DNA of 64,000 bases from Streptomyces sp. NBRC 109706 (GCF_000974485.1 NZ_BBOM01000004.1:620001-684000); one strand, 5' to 3'; positions 53,701 to 61,784 are shown, counted from the stretch's first letter. Numbers and translations: made by a program. Notes: generated by a model not told the origin, from the sequence alone.

Positions 53701-53829
53701 CTCCGCGAAGGAGTGGAAGCAGTTGACGATGACATGGGCGCCGAGTTCCGCCAGCCGGGTCGTGATGATCCGGCCGATGCCTCGGGCGCCGCCGGTCACC
53801 AGGGCGGTCCTGCCACTGAATCGCTGCAT
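47767..53829 (-). CDS. Iterative PKS/PUFA-like megasynthase: ER(FabL)-KS-CLF-KR-DH
   Basis: A 2020-residue condensing and processing enzyme. Domains in order: residues 1-255, an SDR-type enoyl reductase of the FabL kind (TGGARGIGR; Tyr153-x6-Lys160); Pro/Ala/Thr linker to ~325; KS ~330-760 with triad Cys529 (DTACSSAL), His663 (HATGTP) and His699 (NKSLIGHTG); a second KS-like domain ~780-1090 with Phe973 in place of Cys (DLGFGSALGS), i.e. a chain-length-factor homologue; an uncharacterised ~1090-1370 region; KR ~1375-1640 (TGGGRGIT, Tyr1572); Pro-rich linker; DH ~1690-2000 with His1726 (DHTVRGVPTLPG) and Asp1900 (MLDGMAR). It has no AT or ACP; these are on the preceding gene. It resembles PfaA/PfaC-type and hglE-KS synthases. 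Confidence 0.9.
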   Translation of the reverse strand: MQRFSGRTALVTGGARGIGRIITTRLAELGAHVIVNCFHSFAEAKQFRAELAERGLTIEIVRASVASREQVDRMFGDIRQRHDRLDYLVNNAASGSFDRVLDTGEEAFDRALDVNLKGALWCAQRAEPLMRAAGGGAIVNLSSLGAGLAVGNYVTVGTAKAALESLSRYLAAEFAAANIRVNTASGGLIEGDVASLFPEPEEMYRLVARNTPLGRLGRPEELAEVVLFLLSDAASWITGQTLVADGGLSLGGAMLTPPSHWHTLDAEADEAPAAKPTPTPAPTPKATAPAHAPTPAPTPAPPRAALRVDEPAPAPDPSDEVAAAERATIAVVGMGLVVPGANNPDEFWQLLTEGPDLLDADRPGRFPSEAFHSADADAEDKTYQVRSGYVDDYVPHPRLAAELGDDRRRTDYTTQWFRHALYEALDGVRLPAGDRLSCVIGYTADGNQHLEDALVLNSLLEDLDRAGAAAGWAPARRARLAASARAALQDHYPLHRAELTTLLPHQVGNRAIAGLLPDGTETLMVDTACSSALYAVDIAVKGILEGRHDAAVCGGSFAVGPRNAVLFAKLHGLSVSGRLRPLDQDADGVLFSDGAAAVALKRLDLARRDGDRILGYISAIGTSSDGKGKAVYAPNTAGQKLAIERALAKAPDPERRPDWVVAHATGTPAGDLCEITSIRQTMPGTGSTYVTSNKSLIGHTGWAAGVVSLIQVLQSFGKQTILPQHRFARSPGAYGLDDAGLRVPTEPVAWPADPAKARVASVSGFGFGGTNAHLIVRDRPAAQPLPPVAEGPSSGEEIVVTAWSAHLPGLADADAVRGWLAGTGPGPGHSFGAAYDYTGMGLRMPPKVLRTLDRCQLMVLRCAQELRDAFGEPLWDRHRARTGVFLGHMGPTRHAVLYGKRCHLDNALTALGRLPADVALDERIVASFREAVREGVQPSNEDSFPGIMPNVISARVSNYFDLNGPNLTVDLGFGSALGSLEVGARYLRAHDVDVALVGGVNGNSTRVMTRLAGELLGVPEVELAEGAFMFALTRRATADAAGLPVLATLGRLRRGEPTRDAATATRFPAGAAHPAHDTPRYLGADSAVALLRALHHAESGGTDHAVLVAGDTPDDDRLSLDLRLTGPGGTAPDEEPQDAQQARDLVRRHVPRWQPTANDRVRPAADVLPADAVVLTGTPELLGELGTRPDDPLVLSTVPTTGRRRRVLDEISAASVRAALGEELTSIRQVRLLTDLSGPAAAEEALDADPEPYFRLHDAFFLTLQACEPALRAPGSTVLAGFARAYDARRRIAHPFSGLFTGLLKSASLELAGRLVAGVFSTGDRLPTLLDELTEESRASQLLPVTVHADGLRHTLVIDEVPAPAAGPLPPLGRDSVVVATGGGRGITAELLKAVARRYRPVIYALGTKPVAELTDRINGYGGPDALPSRVGFLRDAMAARPGRPVREISREYEQLAGAAEILRNLAAMERHCGPGRVHYLRADVLDATALTGAFDRITEAHGPIDLLIHAAGVNRAGALATKPLDHFREVRAIKAGGYLNLRRALRGRLPRTWCSFASLIGLTGQLGETDYAASNDFLGTAALHNTAAGQGEFAIGWTLWKEVGMASSEVHQSFFNDGEMANVLTQMPTAEGVRHFLAELEAAERSPVTHHLGDVERAAMEQMIPGYFGPRPAPAPTPEPAPAPAPEPAAKGKGSFYVDRVLRESDRSLIVERQFDERDGYLRDHTVRGVPTLPGCFVTELAAEAALLLVPELKVVGFRDVTFDHFLRLGGTTDRSPRRIAATLLRRDADRAVVGVRVTGDTVSPTGIVLARDRQHFSATVVLAAEHPPAPRWSPWPAAPETPIADPYHADGASVYLSGAFVTTADTRLHPLGKLARYTAPVAPGSVYEQFLVPSLMLDGMARLAVLELVKEHYIPVAAPSGIRRIDLYVPDNDVELGQRGERIELSATPRGLLLEGSDLASRFTATLPDGTMLLQMQDVSGFALGYLDSRTGRPVDRATVENLPDPAQEAQRIGALPL

Positions 53830-53896
53830 GTTGCCTGTCTCGATGGTTGGGTCCCGATGGGGCGCGGGTGGGCGCGGGAACTGCCTGGGCCGGTGG

Positions 53897-55444
53897 TCAG
53901 GAGGCCGCGCGCGCCGGGGTCGGGGCCTGGAGCACCATGTCCGCTATCCGGCCGAAGGTGGCGTACTCGGATATGTTGAACTCCTGCGGCTGCGGCGGCA
54001 GTTGGTACTGCCTGGCGACCCGGCCCAGCAGATCGGTCTGCTTCACCGAGTCCACGCCCAGATCGGCCTCCAGCATCACGTCCTCCGTGAACACCTCGGC
54101 CGGGTACTCCAGCGCGGTGCCGTACAGCTCGGCGAGTTCGGCCAGCACCGTCGACCGGTCCAGAGCCCGCCCGGGCACGGGCGCCGGCTCCGACTCGACG
54201 CGGGCGACGGGGGCGACCGGCGCGGTCCGTTCGGGCACCACCGGCTCGGGCCGCACGGCCTCCGGCGCGGTGGCCTCCGGCGCGGTGGGCTCCGGCTCCA
54301 CCAGCTCGGGCACGATCGCCCTGCCGGTGAACCGGTCGTGCAGCTGCCGGATCGCGCGCAGCGCCGCGACGCCCTCGGACTGCCAGAACCGCTCGAACCC
54401 GGCGGAGTCCGCCAGGCCCGCCGGGTCCCCGCCCAGCAGATGCCGCACCGCCGAACGCAGCTGCTCGTTACCGCCGTTGGCCAGTCGGACGATGTCCCCC
54501 AGTGCGGTGCCGCGCCGGCCGCTCTCGTCCACGGCGACGGCGGTCCAGCCCGGCTCGTCGGCCAGGATCTTCCCCACCAGCTCGGTCAGCGTCTGGCGAC
54601 CGCCGCACTCGACGAACAGCTCGGTGCCCTCGCCGTGGGCGTGCCGCACCGCCGCCGGGAAGTCGAACGGCGTCACCAGCTGCTGCGCCAGCAGCGCGGC
54701 GAAGTCGTCACCCTCCTCGTAACGCCGGTTGAGGATGGGGGAGTAGACCGCGACATCGGGCGCGGTCCAGCGGATGTCGGCGAGGGACGCGGCGAAGCCG
54801 GCCGCCGCGTCCGCCAGCACCGGACTGTGGAAGGCGTGCGGCGACTCAAGCCGAACGGCCGAGACATCGGCCTGGCGCAGCAGCTCGCGCGCCAGCAGCA
54901 TCGGCCCGGCCGCGCCGGAGAGCACCACCTGGTTCTCGCTGTTGACACCGGCCAGCGCGACCGAGTCGTCGTCGAGGAAGGCGAGCAGGCCCCGCGCGCG
55001 CTCCGGGCCGGTCCGCACCGCCAGCATCATTCCCTCGGCGTGCTCCAGCGCGGCCAGCGCGCGGATCCGCCGGGCCACGACGCGGGTGCCGTCCTCGACG
55101 GAGCAGGCCCCGGCGGCGGTCAGCGCGGCGATCTCGCCGAAGCTGTGGCCGATGTGCAGACCGACCTCGACGCCGTCCTTGCGGAGCGCCAGCGCGGAGG
55201 CCACCGAGGCGGCGAAGATCGCCACCTGGAGCAGTTCGGGCGCGTCCCGCAGCAGCGTCGCGGTGTCGGCGGTGCCGTCCTCGACGAGCGCCTTCAGATC
55301 GACGTCCAACTCGTCCCGCGCCACCCGGTGCACGGTGTCGACGACCTCTTCGACGATGGCGGAGCGGTCGGCGAGTCGACTCAGCACGCCCGGCGTCCAG
55401 GCGCCCTGGCCGGGAAACAGCAGAGTGGTCCGTGCGAGAGACAT
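53897..55444 (-). CDS. Acyltransferase-acyl carrier protein (AT-ACP)
   Basis: Loads malonyl units and carries the chain for the adjacent synthase. 515 residues: AT with FPGQGAW, nucleophile Ser101 in GHSFGE and the HAFHSP motif typical of malonyl-specific ATs; a Pro/Glu/Ala linker (~360-410); one C-terminal ACP with phosphopantetheine Ser466 in LGVDSVKQTD. Only one ACP is present, unlike the tandem arrays of PUFA synthases. ATG 55444 with GGGGGT upstream; longer frame to 55576 is not supported. First gene of the operon, 67 nt before the megasynthase. Confidence 0.9.
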   Translation of the reverse strand: MSLARTTLLFPGQGAWTPGVLSRLADRSAIVEEVVDTVHRVARDELDVDLKALVEDGTADTATLLRDAPELLQVAIFAASVASALALRKDGVEVGLHIGHSFGEIAALTAAGACSVEDGTRVVARRIRALAALEHAEGMMLAVRTGPERARGLLAFLDDDSVALAGVNSENQVVLSGAAGPMLLARELLRQADVSAVRLESPHAFHSPVLADAAAGFAASLADIRWTAPDVAVYSPILNRRYEEGDDFAALLAQQLVTPFDFPAAVRHAHGEGTELFVECGGRQTLTELVGKILADEPGWTAVAVDESGRRGTALGDIVRLANGGNEQLRSAVRHLLGGDPAGLADSAGFERFWQSEGVAALRAIRQLHDRFTGRAIVPELVEPEPTAPEATAPEAVRPEPVVPERTAPVAPVARVESEPAPVPGRALDRSTVLAELAELYGTALEYPAEVFTEDVMLEADLGVDSVKQTDLLGRVARQYQLPPQPQEFNISEYATFGRIADMVLQAPTPARAAS

Positions 55445-56060
55445 AAAACCCCCAATGTGGTCCGAAACGCCGCTGACGGCGCCCGGGGACGGCGGGTGGA
55501 ATCCCTCGCCTGTTCGGCGCTGATTCAGCGGGGACTCCCCCGGTAACAACGCACCGGCGCCTACGCGAATGGACATGTCGGAATCGGCGTGTCCTCAGGT
55601 CACATTTCCACCGGAAGCAGCGCCAGAATCCTGGGCGGCACGGCCGAGCAATGTCAATCGAACTGGCAGAACCCTGTCAGGGCCCAGGGCCGCTCAGCCT
55701 ACCCAACTCGCCGGCTGGCGCGACTCGTTAATCGCCCCGTGCGGGACGCGGGACAGCGGGCCGGCGCCCGCCGTTCATGGACCGGCGCCTTTTATCGCGA
55801 TTCCGCCATAAACCATTATCCGTCCATCTCGCCCCTTCCGAAGCCATTGTCCGGCCGGGGTCGCCGTAAGGTCCGGCCGGGGTCGCCGTAAGCCGCACGG
55901 GACCGCGCGGGGAATTCCCGGGACGGCCGGCCCCCGGCTCTTTCGTTCCGTCCACCGGCGGCGGCGCGTTCCGCATGCCGGGCCCGTCGGACGAATCGGG
56001 CGCCGACGGCGGTCCTGACGCGCGGCGGGCGGCCCGGGCGAGTGCGCTACCCTGTCTTCC
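55445..56060. other. Divergent intergenic region between synthase operon and leuS leader
   Basis: About 615 nt without a supported gene, with lower G+C patches (for example around 55795-55830). It must hold the promoter of the synthase operon (minus strand) and of the leuS transcript (TACCCT at 56048-56053). It contains a perfect 22-bp tandem repeat. No regulatory gene lies in or beside it. Confidence 0.6.
55849..55892. repeat. Perfect tandem duplication, 2 x 22 bp
   Basis: 55849-55870 and 55871-55892 are identical 22-mers (GTCCGGCCGG... ending CCGTAAG) joined directly. The period of about two helical turns suits a duplicated protein-binding site. Confidence 0.85.
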
Positions 56061-56099
56061 ATGCGTGCCGTTGGCCTCCTTCTTCCGCGGCCGCGCTGA
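56061..56099 (+). CDS. leuS leader peptide (three consecutive Leu codons)
   Basis: A 12-residue peptide MRAVGLLLPRPR encoded by ATG 56061 to TGA 56099. The Leu codons are CTC-CTT-CTT; CTT is rare in this G+C-rich genome. TACCCT ends 7 nt upstream, so the transcript may begin at the ATG itself. A terminator hairpin follows 26 nt after the stop, and leuS starts 112 nt downstream. This is the layout of a ribosome-mediated amino-acid attenuator. Confidence 0.8.
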   Translation: MRAVGLLLPRPR

Positions 56100-56151
56100 G
56101 CGAGACCTTCGACGCCGGCGCGGCCAGCCCCTCCTGTGCGAGGGGCTTTTT
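56089..56151 (+). promoter_or_regulatory. Leucine attenuator: leader stem plus intrinsic terminator
   Basis: Stem 1 pairs GGCCGCGC (56089-56096, overlapping the leader peptide end) with GCGCGGCC (56118-56125). Directly adjacent, stem 2 pairs AGCCCCTC (56126-56133) with GAGGGGCT (56140-56147) and runs into five T residues, a canonical intrinsic terminator unusual for this G+C content. A ribosome stalled at the Leu codons would cover the left arm of stem 1. The exact antiterminator pairing is not resolved by eye. Confidence 0.75.
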
Positions 56152-56211
56152 CATGGGCAGGCGCAGCCGGAACCGGTGAGGACCAACGAGGCTTAGGGGA
56201 CTTCGAGGACG

Positions 56212-59064
56212 ATGAGCGAGACACACAGGTACGACGCCGCGCTGGCCGCGAAGATCGAGGCGCACTGGCAGGAGCACTGGGAGCGCGAGGGCACCTTCCA
56301 GGCGCCCAACCCCGTCGGCGAACTGGACGACGACGCGGCGCAGGCCGCCAAGCCGAAGAAGTTCGTGATGGACATGTTCCCCTACCCCTCGGGTGCGGGT
56401 CTGCATGTGGGCCATCCGCTGGGCTATATCGCCACCGACGTGTACGCCCGCTTCCAGCGGATGACCGGCCACAACGTGCTGCACACCCTGGGCTACGACG
56501 CGTTCGGCCTGCCCGCCGAGCAGTACGCGGTGCAGACCGGCACCCACCCCCGGGTGTCCACCGAGGCCAATATCGAGACCTACCGTCGTCAGGTCCGCCG
56601 GCTGGGCCTGGGTTACGACGAGCGGCGTTCGTTCGCCACCATCGACCCGGAGTACTACCGCTGGACCCAGTGGATCTTCCTGCGGATCTTCAACTCCTGG
56701 TACGACACCGAGCAGGGCAGGGCCCGGCCCGTCGACGAGCTGATCGCCGAGTTCGCCGAGGGCGAGCGGAAGACCCCGGACGGCCGCCCCTGGGCCGAGC
56801 TGACCAACGTGGAACGCGCCGAGCTGCTGGGCCGGTACCGGCTGGCCTATGCCTCCGAGTCCCCCGTCAACTGGTGTCCGGGTCTCGGCACCGTGCTGGC
56901 CAACGAGGAGGTCACCGCCGACGGTCGCTCCGAGCGCGGCAACTTCCCGGTCTTCAAGTCCAAGCTGCGGCAGTGGAACATGCGGATCACCGCCTACGCC
57001 GACCGGCTGCTGGCCGATCTGGACACGGTCGACTGGCCCGAGGCGATCAAGCTGCAGCAACGCAACTGGATCGGCCGCTCCGAGGGCGCGCGGATCGCGT
57101 TCCAGGTGGGGGACAGGGACACCGGCGGCACCGGCACCGTCACCGTCTTCACCACCCGGCAGGACACCCTGTTCGGCGCCACCTACCTGGTGCTGGCCCC
57201 GGAACACCCGCTGGTGGACGATGTGCTGCCGGCCGCCTGGCCCGAGGGCACCAGGGACGCCTGGACGGGCGGCCACGCCACCCCGGCCGAGGCCGTCGCC
57301 GCCTACCGCAGGCAGGCCGGCGCCAAGTCCGACGTCGAGCGGCAGGCCGACGCCCGGGAGAAGACGGGCGTCTTCACCGGCGCCTTCGCCACCAACCCGG
57401 GCAACGGCGAGCGCATCCCGGTCTTTGTCGCCGACTATGTGCTGGTCGGCTACGGCACCGGCGCCATCATGGCGGTGCCGGCGCACGACAGCCGCGACTT
57501 CGCGTTCGCCCGCGCCTTCGAACTGCCCATGCGCTGCGTGGTGCAGCCCACGGACGGCCGGGGAACCGACACCGACACCTGGGACGACTCCTTCACCTCC
57601 CACGACGCGACGCTGGTCAACTCGGGGAACGACCAGGTGTCGCTGGACGGGCTGAGCGTGCCCGAGGCCAAGGCCCGCACCACCGCCTGGCTGCGGTCCA
57701 CAGGGCTGGGCGAGGGCACCGTCAACTTCCGGCTGCGGGACTGGCTGTTCAGCCGCCAGCGGTACTGGGGCGAGCCCTTCCCCATCGTCTACGACGAGGA
57801 CGGCGTGGCCCACGCGCTGCCCGACTCGATGCTGCCGCTGGAACTGCCAGAGGTGGAGAACTACTCGCCGCGCACCTTCGAGCCGGAGGACGCGGACACC
57901 GAGCCGGAGACCCCGCTGTCCCGGAACGAGGAGTGGACCCACGTCACCCTGGACCTGGGCGACGGGCCCAGGCGGTACCGCAGGGAGACCAACACCATGC
58001 CCAACTGGGCCGGGTCCTGCTGGTACCACCTGCGCTATCTGGACCCGCACAACGACCGGCAGCTGGTCGACCCCGAGGTCGAGAAGTACTGGATGTCCCC
58101 GCGCGAGGGCATGCCGTCCGGCGGCGTCGACCTGTATGTGGGCGGCTCCGAGCACGCGGTGCTGCACCTGCTGTACGCCCGGTTCTGGCAGAAGGTGCTG
58201 TTCGACCTGGGGCATGTCTCGGCGCCCGAGCCGTACCACAAGCTGTTCAACCAGGGCATGATCCAGGCGTATGTCTACCGCGACGCCCGGGGCTTCCCGG
58301 TCCCGGCGGCCGAGGTGGAGGAGCGCGACGGCGGCTACTACTTCGCCGGCGAGGCCGTCACCAAGGAACTGGGCAAGATCGGCAAGTCCCTGAAGAACGT
58401 CGTCTCCCCGGACGAGATCTTCGTCGCCTACGGCGCCGACACCCTGCGGCTCTACGAGATGGCGATGGGCCCGCTGGACGTCTCCCGACCCTGGGAGACG
58501 CGCGCCGTGGTCGGCCAGTACCGCCTGCTGCAGCGGATCTGGCGCAATGTGCTGGACGAGACGACCGGCGAGGTGACCGTGGTGGACACCGAGCCGGACG
58601 AGACCACCCTGCGGGTCACCCACAAGGCGATCCACGGCGTCAGCCAGGACCTGGACCAGCTGCGGTTCAACACGGCCATCGCCAAGATCACCGAGCTGAA
58701 CAACCATGTCACCAAGCTGACCGAGGTGCCCAGGAGCACGGCCGAGACGCTGGTGCTGCTGGTCTCCCCGCTGGCCCCGCATATCGCGGAGGAGCTGTGG
58801 CGGCGGCTGGGCCACGAGGGCAGCGTCGCCCACCAGGACTTCCCGCTGGCCAATCCGGCCTATGTCGCGGACGAGACGGTCACCTGTGTCGTCCAGGTGC
58901 GCGGCAAGGTGCGGGCCCGTCTTGAGGTGGTGCCGGGGATCGCCGAGAGCGAGCTGGAGGCGCTGGCGCTGGCCGAACCGGCCGTCGTCCAGGCGCTGGG
59001 CGGCGCCGGGATCCGGAAAGTGATCGTGCGCGCGCCGAAGTTGGTCAACATCGTTCCCGCCTGA
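56212..59064 (+). CDS. leuS: Leucyl-tRNA synthetase
   Basis: Charges tRNA-Leu. The 950 residues include the HIGH-type motif [17 protein letters not shown] (~62), CP1 editing domain with [17 protein letters not shown] and AVPAHDSRD, the tryptophan-rich binding region, and the class I KMSKS loop, here KIGKS (GKIGKSLKN). The C-terminal anticodon-binding and tail domains are complete ([13 protein letters not shown]). AGGGGA and GAGG lie before ATG 56212. Expression is probably attenuated by leucine supply. Confidence 0.96.
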   Translation: MSETHRYDAALAAKIEAHWQEHWEREGTFQAPNPVGELDDDAAQAAKPKKFVMDMFPYPSGAGLHVGHPLGYIATDVYARFQRMTGHNVLHTLGYDAFGLPAEQYAVQTGTHPRVSTEANIETYRRQVRRLGLGYDERRSFATIDPEYYRWTQWIFLRIFNSWYDTEQGRARPVDELIAEFAEGERKTPDGRPWAELTNVERAELLGRYRLAYASESPVNWCPGLGTVLANEEVTADGRSERGNFPVFKSKLRQWNMRITAYADRLLADLDTVDWPEAIKLQQRNWIGRSEGARIAFQVGDRDTGGTGTVTVFTTRQDTLFGATYLVLAPEHPLVDDVLPAAWPEGTRDAWTGGHATPAEAVAAYRRQAGAKSDVERQADAREKTGVFTGAFATNPGNGERIPVFVADYVLVGYGTGAIMAVPAHDSRDFAFARAFELPMRCVVQPTDGRGTDTDTWDDSFTSHDATLVNSGNDQVSLDGLSVPEAKARTTAWLRSTGLGEGTVNFRLRDWLFSRQRYWGEPFPIVYDEDGVAHALPDSMLPLELPEVENYSPRTFEPEDADTEPETPLSRNEEWTHVTLDLGDGPRRYRRETNTMPNWAGSCWYHLRYLDPHNDRQLVDPEVEKYWMSPREGMPSGGVDLYVGGSEHAVLHLLYARFWQKVLFDLGHVSAPEPYHKLFNQGMIQAYVYRDARGFPVPAAEVEERDGGYYFAGEAVTKELGKIGKSLKNVVSPDEIFVAYGADTLRLYEMAMGPLDVSRPWETRAVVGQYRLLQRIWRNVLDETTGEVTVVDTEPDETTLRVTHKAIHGVSQDLDQLRFNTAIAKITELNNHVTKLTEVPRSTAETLVLLVSPLAPHIAEELWRRLGHEGSVAHQDFPLANPAYVADETVTCVVQVRGKVRARLEVVPGIAESELEALALAEPAVVQALGGAGIRKVIVRAPKLVNIVPA

Positions 59065-59142
59065 GCGCCGACCGCTCGGGGGTTGCCTCGGACGTCGACG
59101 CGACGTGGGGTCGTTGTCAGGACGAGGGCCTACTCTGGAGGT

Positions 59143-59787
59143 ATGGAGGTGGCTCTCGTCCTGTTCTTCTTTCTGGCGCTGACCTTTGTCGCGTCGGCCA
59201 TCGCGGTGCGGCGTGGCGTGCGCGCGCTGCAGCGCCGGGCGACCGTCGCGCGGCAGGAGCTGCGGCGCCGGGCCGGGGACGCGGCGCTCTCCGCCCGCGC
59301 CGCCCAGCCGGGCGCGGTGGGCGAGGTCGCCCGCACCCGCAAGGAGCTGCGGGCCAGCGTGGAGAGCGCCCGCGCGATCCTGCTGGCCGGCGTCGCGCAC
59401 GACCCCTCGCTCGGCGAGGCGCTCGCGCTCAGCGAGCAGCTCGCCGGCCATGCCGCGCGGCTGGACGCCGAGCTGGCGGCGTTGGTCGTCGGCGGCGAGC
59501 GGGACCGCGCGTTGATCGCCGAGCGGCTGCCCGCGCTGCGGGCGCGCGCCGAGCGGATCCGGGCTTCGGCCATAGCGCTGCGCGAGGCGGCCAACGAGCG
59601 TGCCCGGCATGACGAGGGCGAGGATCTGGACACCCTGCAGGAGCGGATCACGCTGGAGGCCAAGGCGCTGCGGCACTGGGCGCCGACCGTCCCCGGGGCC
59701 GCCAGGCGGCCGAGCGGCCGGCCGGTCGACGGGCCGGCGTCCGGCGCCGAGGGCCGCCTGCCGGGCCCGGAGGAGGCGCGGGGCTGA
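59143..59787 (+). CDS. Membrane-anchored coiled-coil protein
   Basis: A 214-residue protein: an N-terminal helix (VALVLFFFLALTFVASAIAV), then ~150 residues of Ala/Arg/Glu-rich predicted coiled coil (for example ERLPALRARAERIRASAIAL) and a short disordered tail. TACTCT ends 6 nt before ATG 59143 with GGAGG squeezed between, which points to a leaderless transcript. No known function; it sits between leuS and degV. Confidence 0.75.
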   Translation: MEVALVLFFFLALTFVASAIAVRRGVRALQRRATVARQELRRRAGDAALSARAAQPGAVGEVARTRKELRASVESARAILLAGVAHDPSLGEALALSEQLAGHAARLDAELAALVVGGERDRALIAERLPALRARAERIRASAIALREAANERARHDEGEDLDTLQERITLEAKALRHWAPTVPGAARRPSGRPVDGPASGAEGRLPGPEEARG

Positions 59788-59853
59788 GCCCGCCGGAACA
59801 GCGGTTCCGGACCGATCCGAGAAGGGGCGTCGCGCTCCGCTAGTCTCCGGTCT

Positions 59854-60699
59854 ATGTCCCGCTCTGTCGCCATCATCACTGATTCCACGGCCTACCTGCC
59901 GCAACCGATGGTCGAGCGACACGGTGTAGTGGTCGTGCCGCTGACCGTGGTCCTGGGCGGCGAGGCACTGGAGGACGGCACCGACACGGCGGCGCGGCGG
60001 CTGGCCCAGGCGCTCGGCCAGAAGCAGTCGGTGACCACCTCCCGGCCGAGCCCGGCCGAGTTCGCCGAGGCGTACCGCGAGGCGGCCAGGGCGGGGGCGG
60101 GCGGCATCCTCTCGCTGCATCTGTCCTCCGAGATCTCCGGCACCTATGACGCGGCGCTGCTGGCGGCCCGCGAATCGCCGGTGCCGGTGCGGGTAGTGGA
60201 CAGCGCGATGATCGCGATGGCGCTGGGCTTCAGCGTGCTGGCGGCCAGCGAAGTCGTGGCGGCGGGCGGCGGTCTCGACGAAGCGGTCGCCGCGGCCGTC
60301 AAACGCGCCGAGGCGACGCGGGCCGTCTTCTATGTCGACACCCTGGAACATCTGCGGCGCGGTGGCCGCATCGGCACGGCACAGGCGCTGTTCGGCTCGG
60401 CGCTGTCGGTGAAGCCGCTGCTGGAACTGTCGGGGGGGCGGATCGAGCCGCTGGAGAAGGTGCGCACCGCGTCCCGCGCCATCGCCCGCCTTGAGGAACT
60501 GGCGGTGGAGCACGCCGGCTCGGGACCCGTCGATGTCGCGGTGCACCACCTCGCGGCGGAGGAACGGGCCACCCAGCTCGCCGAACGGCTGCGGGGACGG
60601 CTGCCGGGCCTGGTGGAGCTGCATGTCAGCGAGGTGGGCGCCGTGTTGGGCGCCCACACGGGCCCGGGCCTCCTGGGCGCGATCGTCTCACCCCGATAG
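59854..60699 (+). CDS. DegV-family fatty-acid-binding protein
   Basis: A 281-residue protein of the DegV/FakB family, which bind a fatty acid (in Firmicutes, presenting it to kinase FakA). VAIITDSTAYLP at the N-terminus, TSRPSPAEFAE, LSLHLSSEISGTYDAA and YVDTLEHLRRGGRIG are diagnostic. TAGTCT ends 7 nt before ATG 59854. No FakA homologue is nearby. It converges with holA. Confidence 0.92.
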   Translation: MSRSVAIITDSTAYLPQPMVERHGVVVVPLTVVLGGEALEDGTDTAARRLAQALGQKQSVTTSRPSPAEFAEAYREAARAGAGGILSLHLSSEISGTYDAALLAARESPVPVRVVDSAMIAMALGFSVLAASEVVAAGGGLDEAVAAAVKRAEATRAVFYVDTLEHLRRGGRIGTAQALFGSALSVKPLLELSGGRIEPLEKVRTASRAIARLEELAVEHAGSGPVDVAVHHLAAEERATQLAERLRGRLPGLVELHVSEVGAVLGAHTGPGLLGAIVSPR

Positions 60700-60740
60700 G
60701 ACTCCCGGCCGGACAGCGTTCCCGGCGGGTGGGCCGGGGG

Positions 60741-61724
60741 TCAACGGCGGGCGTGGGCGATGGTGATGACGGCGCGCTCCAGGGCGTAGCCCGGGTCGTA
60801 GCCGCCGCCCTTGACGGCCGCGTCCGCATCGGCGACGGCGCGCAGCGCCGTGGCCACGCCGTCGGCGGACCACCCACGGGCCTGCTGCCGCACCCGGTCC
60901 ACCTTCCAGGGCGGCATCCCCAACTCCCGGGCCAGATCGGCCGGCCGCATGCCGCCGGGGGCACCGGCCAGCTTGCCGATGGCCCGCACGCCCTGCGCCA
61001 ACGCGCTGGTGACCAGGACGGGGGCCACCCCGGTGGCCAACGCCCAGCGCAGCGCCTCCAACGCGTCCGCCGTGCGCCCCTCGACCGCGCGGTCCGCCAC
61101 CGTGAAGCTCGACGCCTCGGCCCGGCCGGTGTAGTAGCGGGCGACCACCTCGTCGTCGATGGTGCCCTCGATATCGGAGGACAGCTGCGCGCAGGCCGAC
61201 GCCAGCTCGCGCAGATCCCCGCCGATGGCGTCCACCAGGGCCTGGCAGGCGGCCGGCGTGGCGCTGCGCCCCAGCGCCCTGAACTCCCCCCGGACGAACC
61301 CCAACCGATCGGCCGGCTTTGTCATCTTGGGACAGGCGACCTCGGCGGCGCCCGCCTTCCGGGCCGCGTCCAGCAGGCCCTTGCCCTTGACGCCGCCGGC
61401 GTGCACCAGCACCAGGCTGATCTCCTCGGCGGGCGCCGTCAGGTAGTTCTTGACGTCCTTGACCGTGTCGGCGGCGAGATCCTGCGCCTGGCGGACCACC
61501 ACCACCTTCCGCTCGGCGAAGAGCGAGGGGCTGGTCAGCTCCGCCAGCGTGCCGGGACGGAGATCGGGCGCCATCAGCTCCCGCACATCCGTATCGGGAT
61601 CGCCGGCCCTGGCCGCCTGGACCACCTCCCGCACGGCGCGATCGAGCAGCAGCTCCTCCTGGCCCACCGCGAGCGTGACCGCGGCCGGACCGCCGCCGTC
61701 GTTCCTACTGCCCCTGCCAACCAT
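60741..61724 (-). CDS. holA: DNA polymerase III subunit delta
   Basis: Clamp-loader subunit that opens the sliding clamp. The 327-residue product from ATG 61724 has VGQEELLLDRAVREVV, SLFAERKVVVVRQAQDL, the KMTKPADRLGFVRGEF region and a helical C-terminal collar domain (PADLARELGMPPWKVDRVRQ). ATG 61736 is a second choice. Its frame stays open upstream into comEC with no stop between. It normally lies downstream of comEC in Streptomyces. Confidence 0.92.
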   Translation of the reverse strand: MVGRGSRNDGGGPAAVTLAVGQEELLLDRAVREVVQAARAGDPDTDVRELMAPDLRPGTLAELTSPSLFAERKVVVVRQAQDLAADTVKDVKNYLTAPAEEISLVLVHAGGVKGKGLLDAARKAGAAEVACPKMTKPADRLGFVRGEFRALGRSATPAACQALVDAIGGDLRELASACAQLSSDIEGTIDDEVVARYYTGRAEASSFTVADRAVEGRTADALEALRWALATGVAPVLVTSALAQGVRAIGKLAGAPGGMRPADLARELGMPPWKVDRVRQQARGWSADGVATALRAVADADAAVKGGGYDPGYALERAVITIAHARR

Positions 61725-61784
61725 GCGGCTCAGCATCCCACGCGCCACTGACAGCGGCGGAACCGAGCGCGGGAGAATGGGCCG

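Noticed and set aside
47791..53979. A ~2060-codon plus-strand open frame opposite the megasynthase gene
   Set aside because: It mirrors the minus-strand coding frame. The translation is a low-complexity Gly/Ala/Arg/Val sequence without domains, as expected from antisense frames at this G+C content; the opposite strand has clear catalytic motifs.
59792..59810. Small hairpin CCGGAAC/GTTCCGG between the coiled-coil gene and degV
   Set aside because: Only 7 bp with a 5-nt loop and no U-tract; too weak to call a terminator with confidence.
56047..60657. A ~1536-codon minus-strand open frame across leuS and degV
   Set aside because: Antisense shadow of leuS and downstream genes; composition is Gly/Val/His/Gln-rich and no family features appear.
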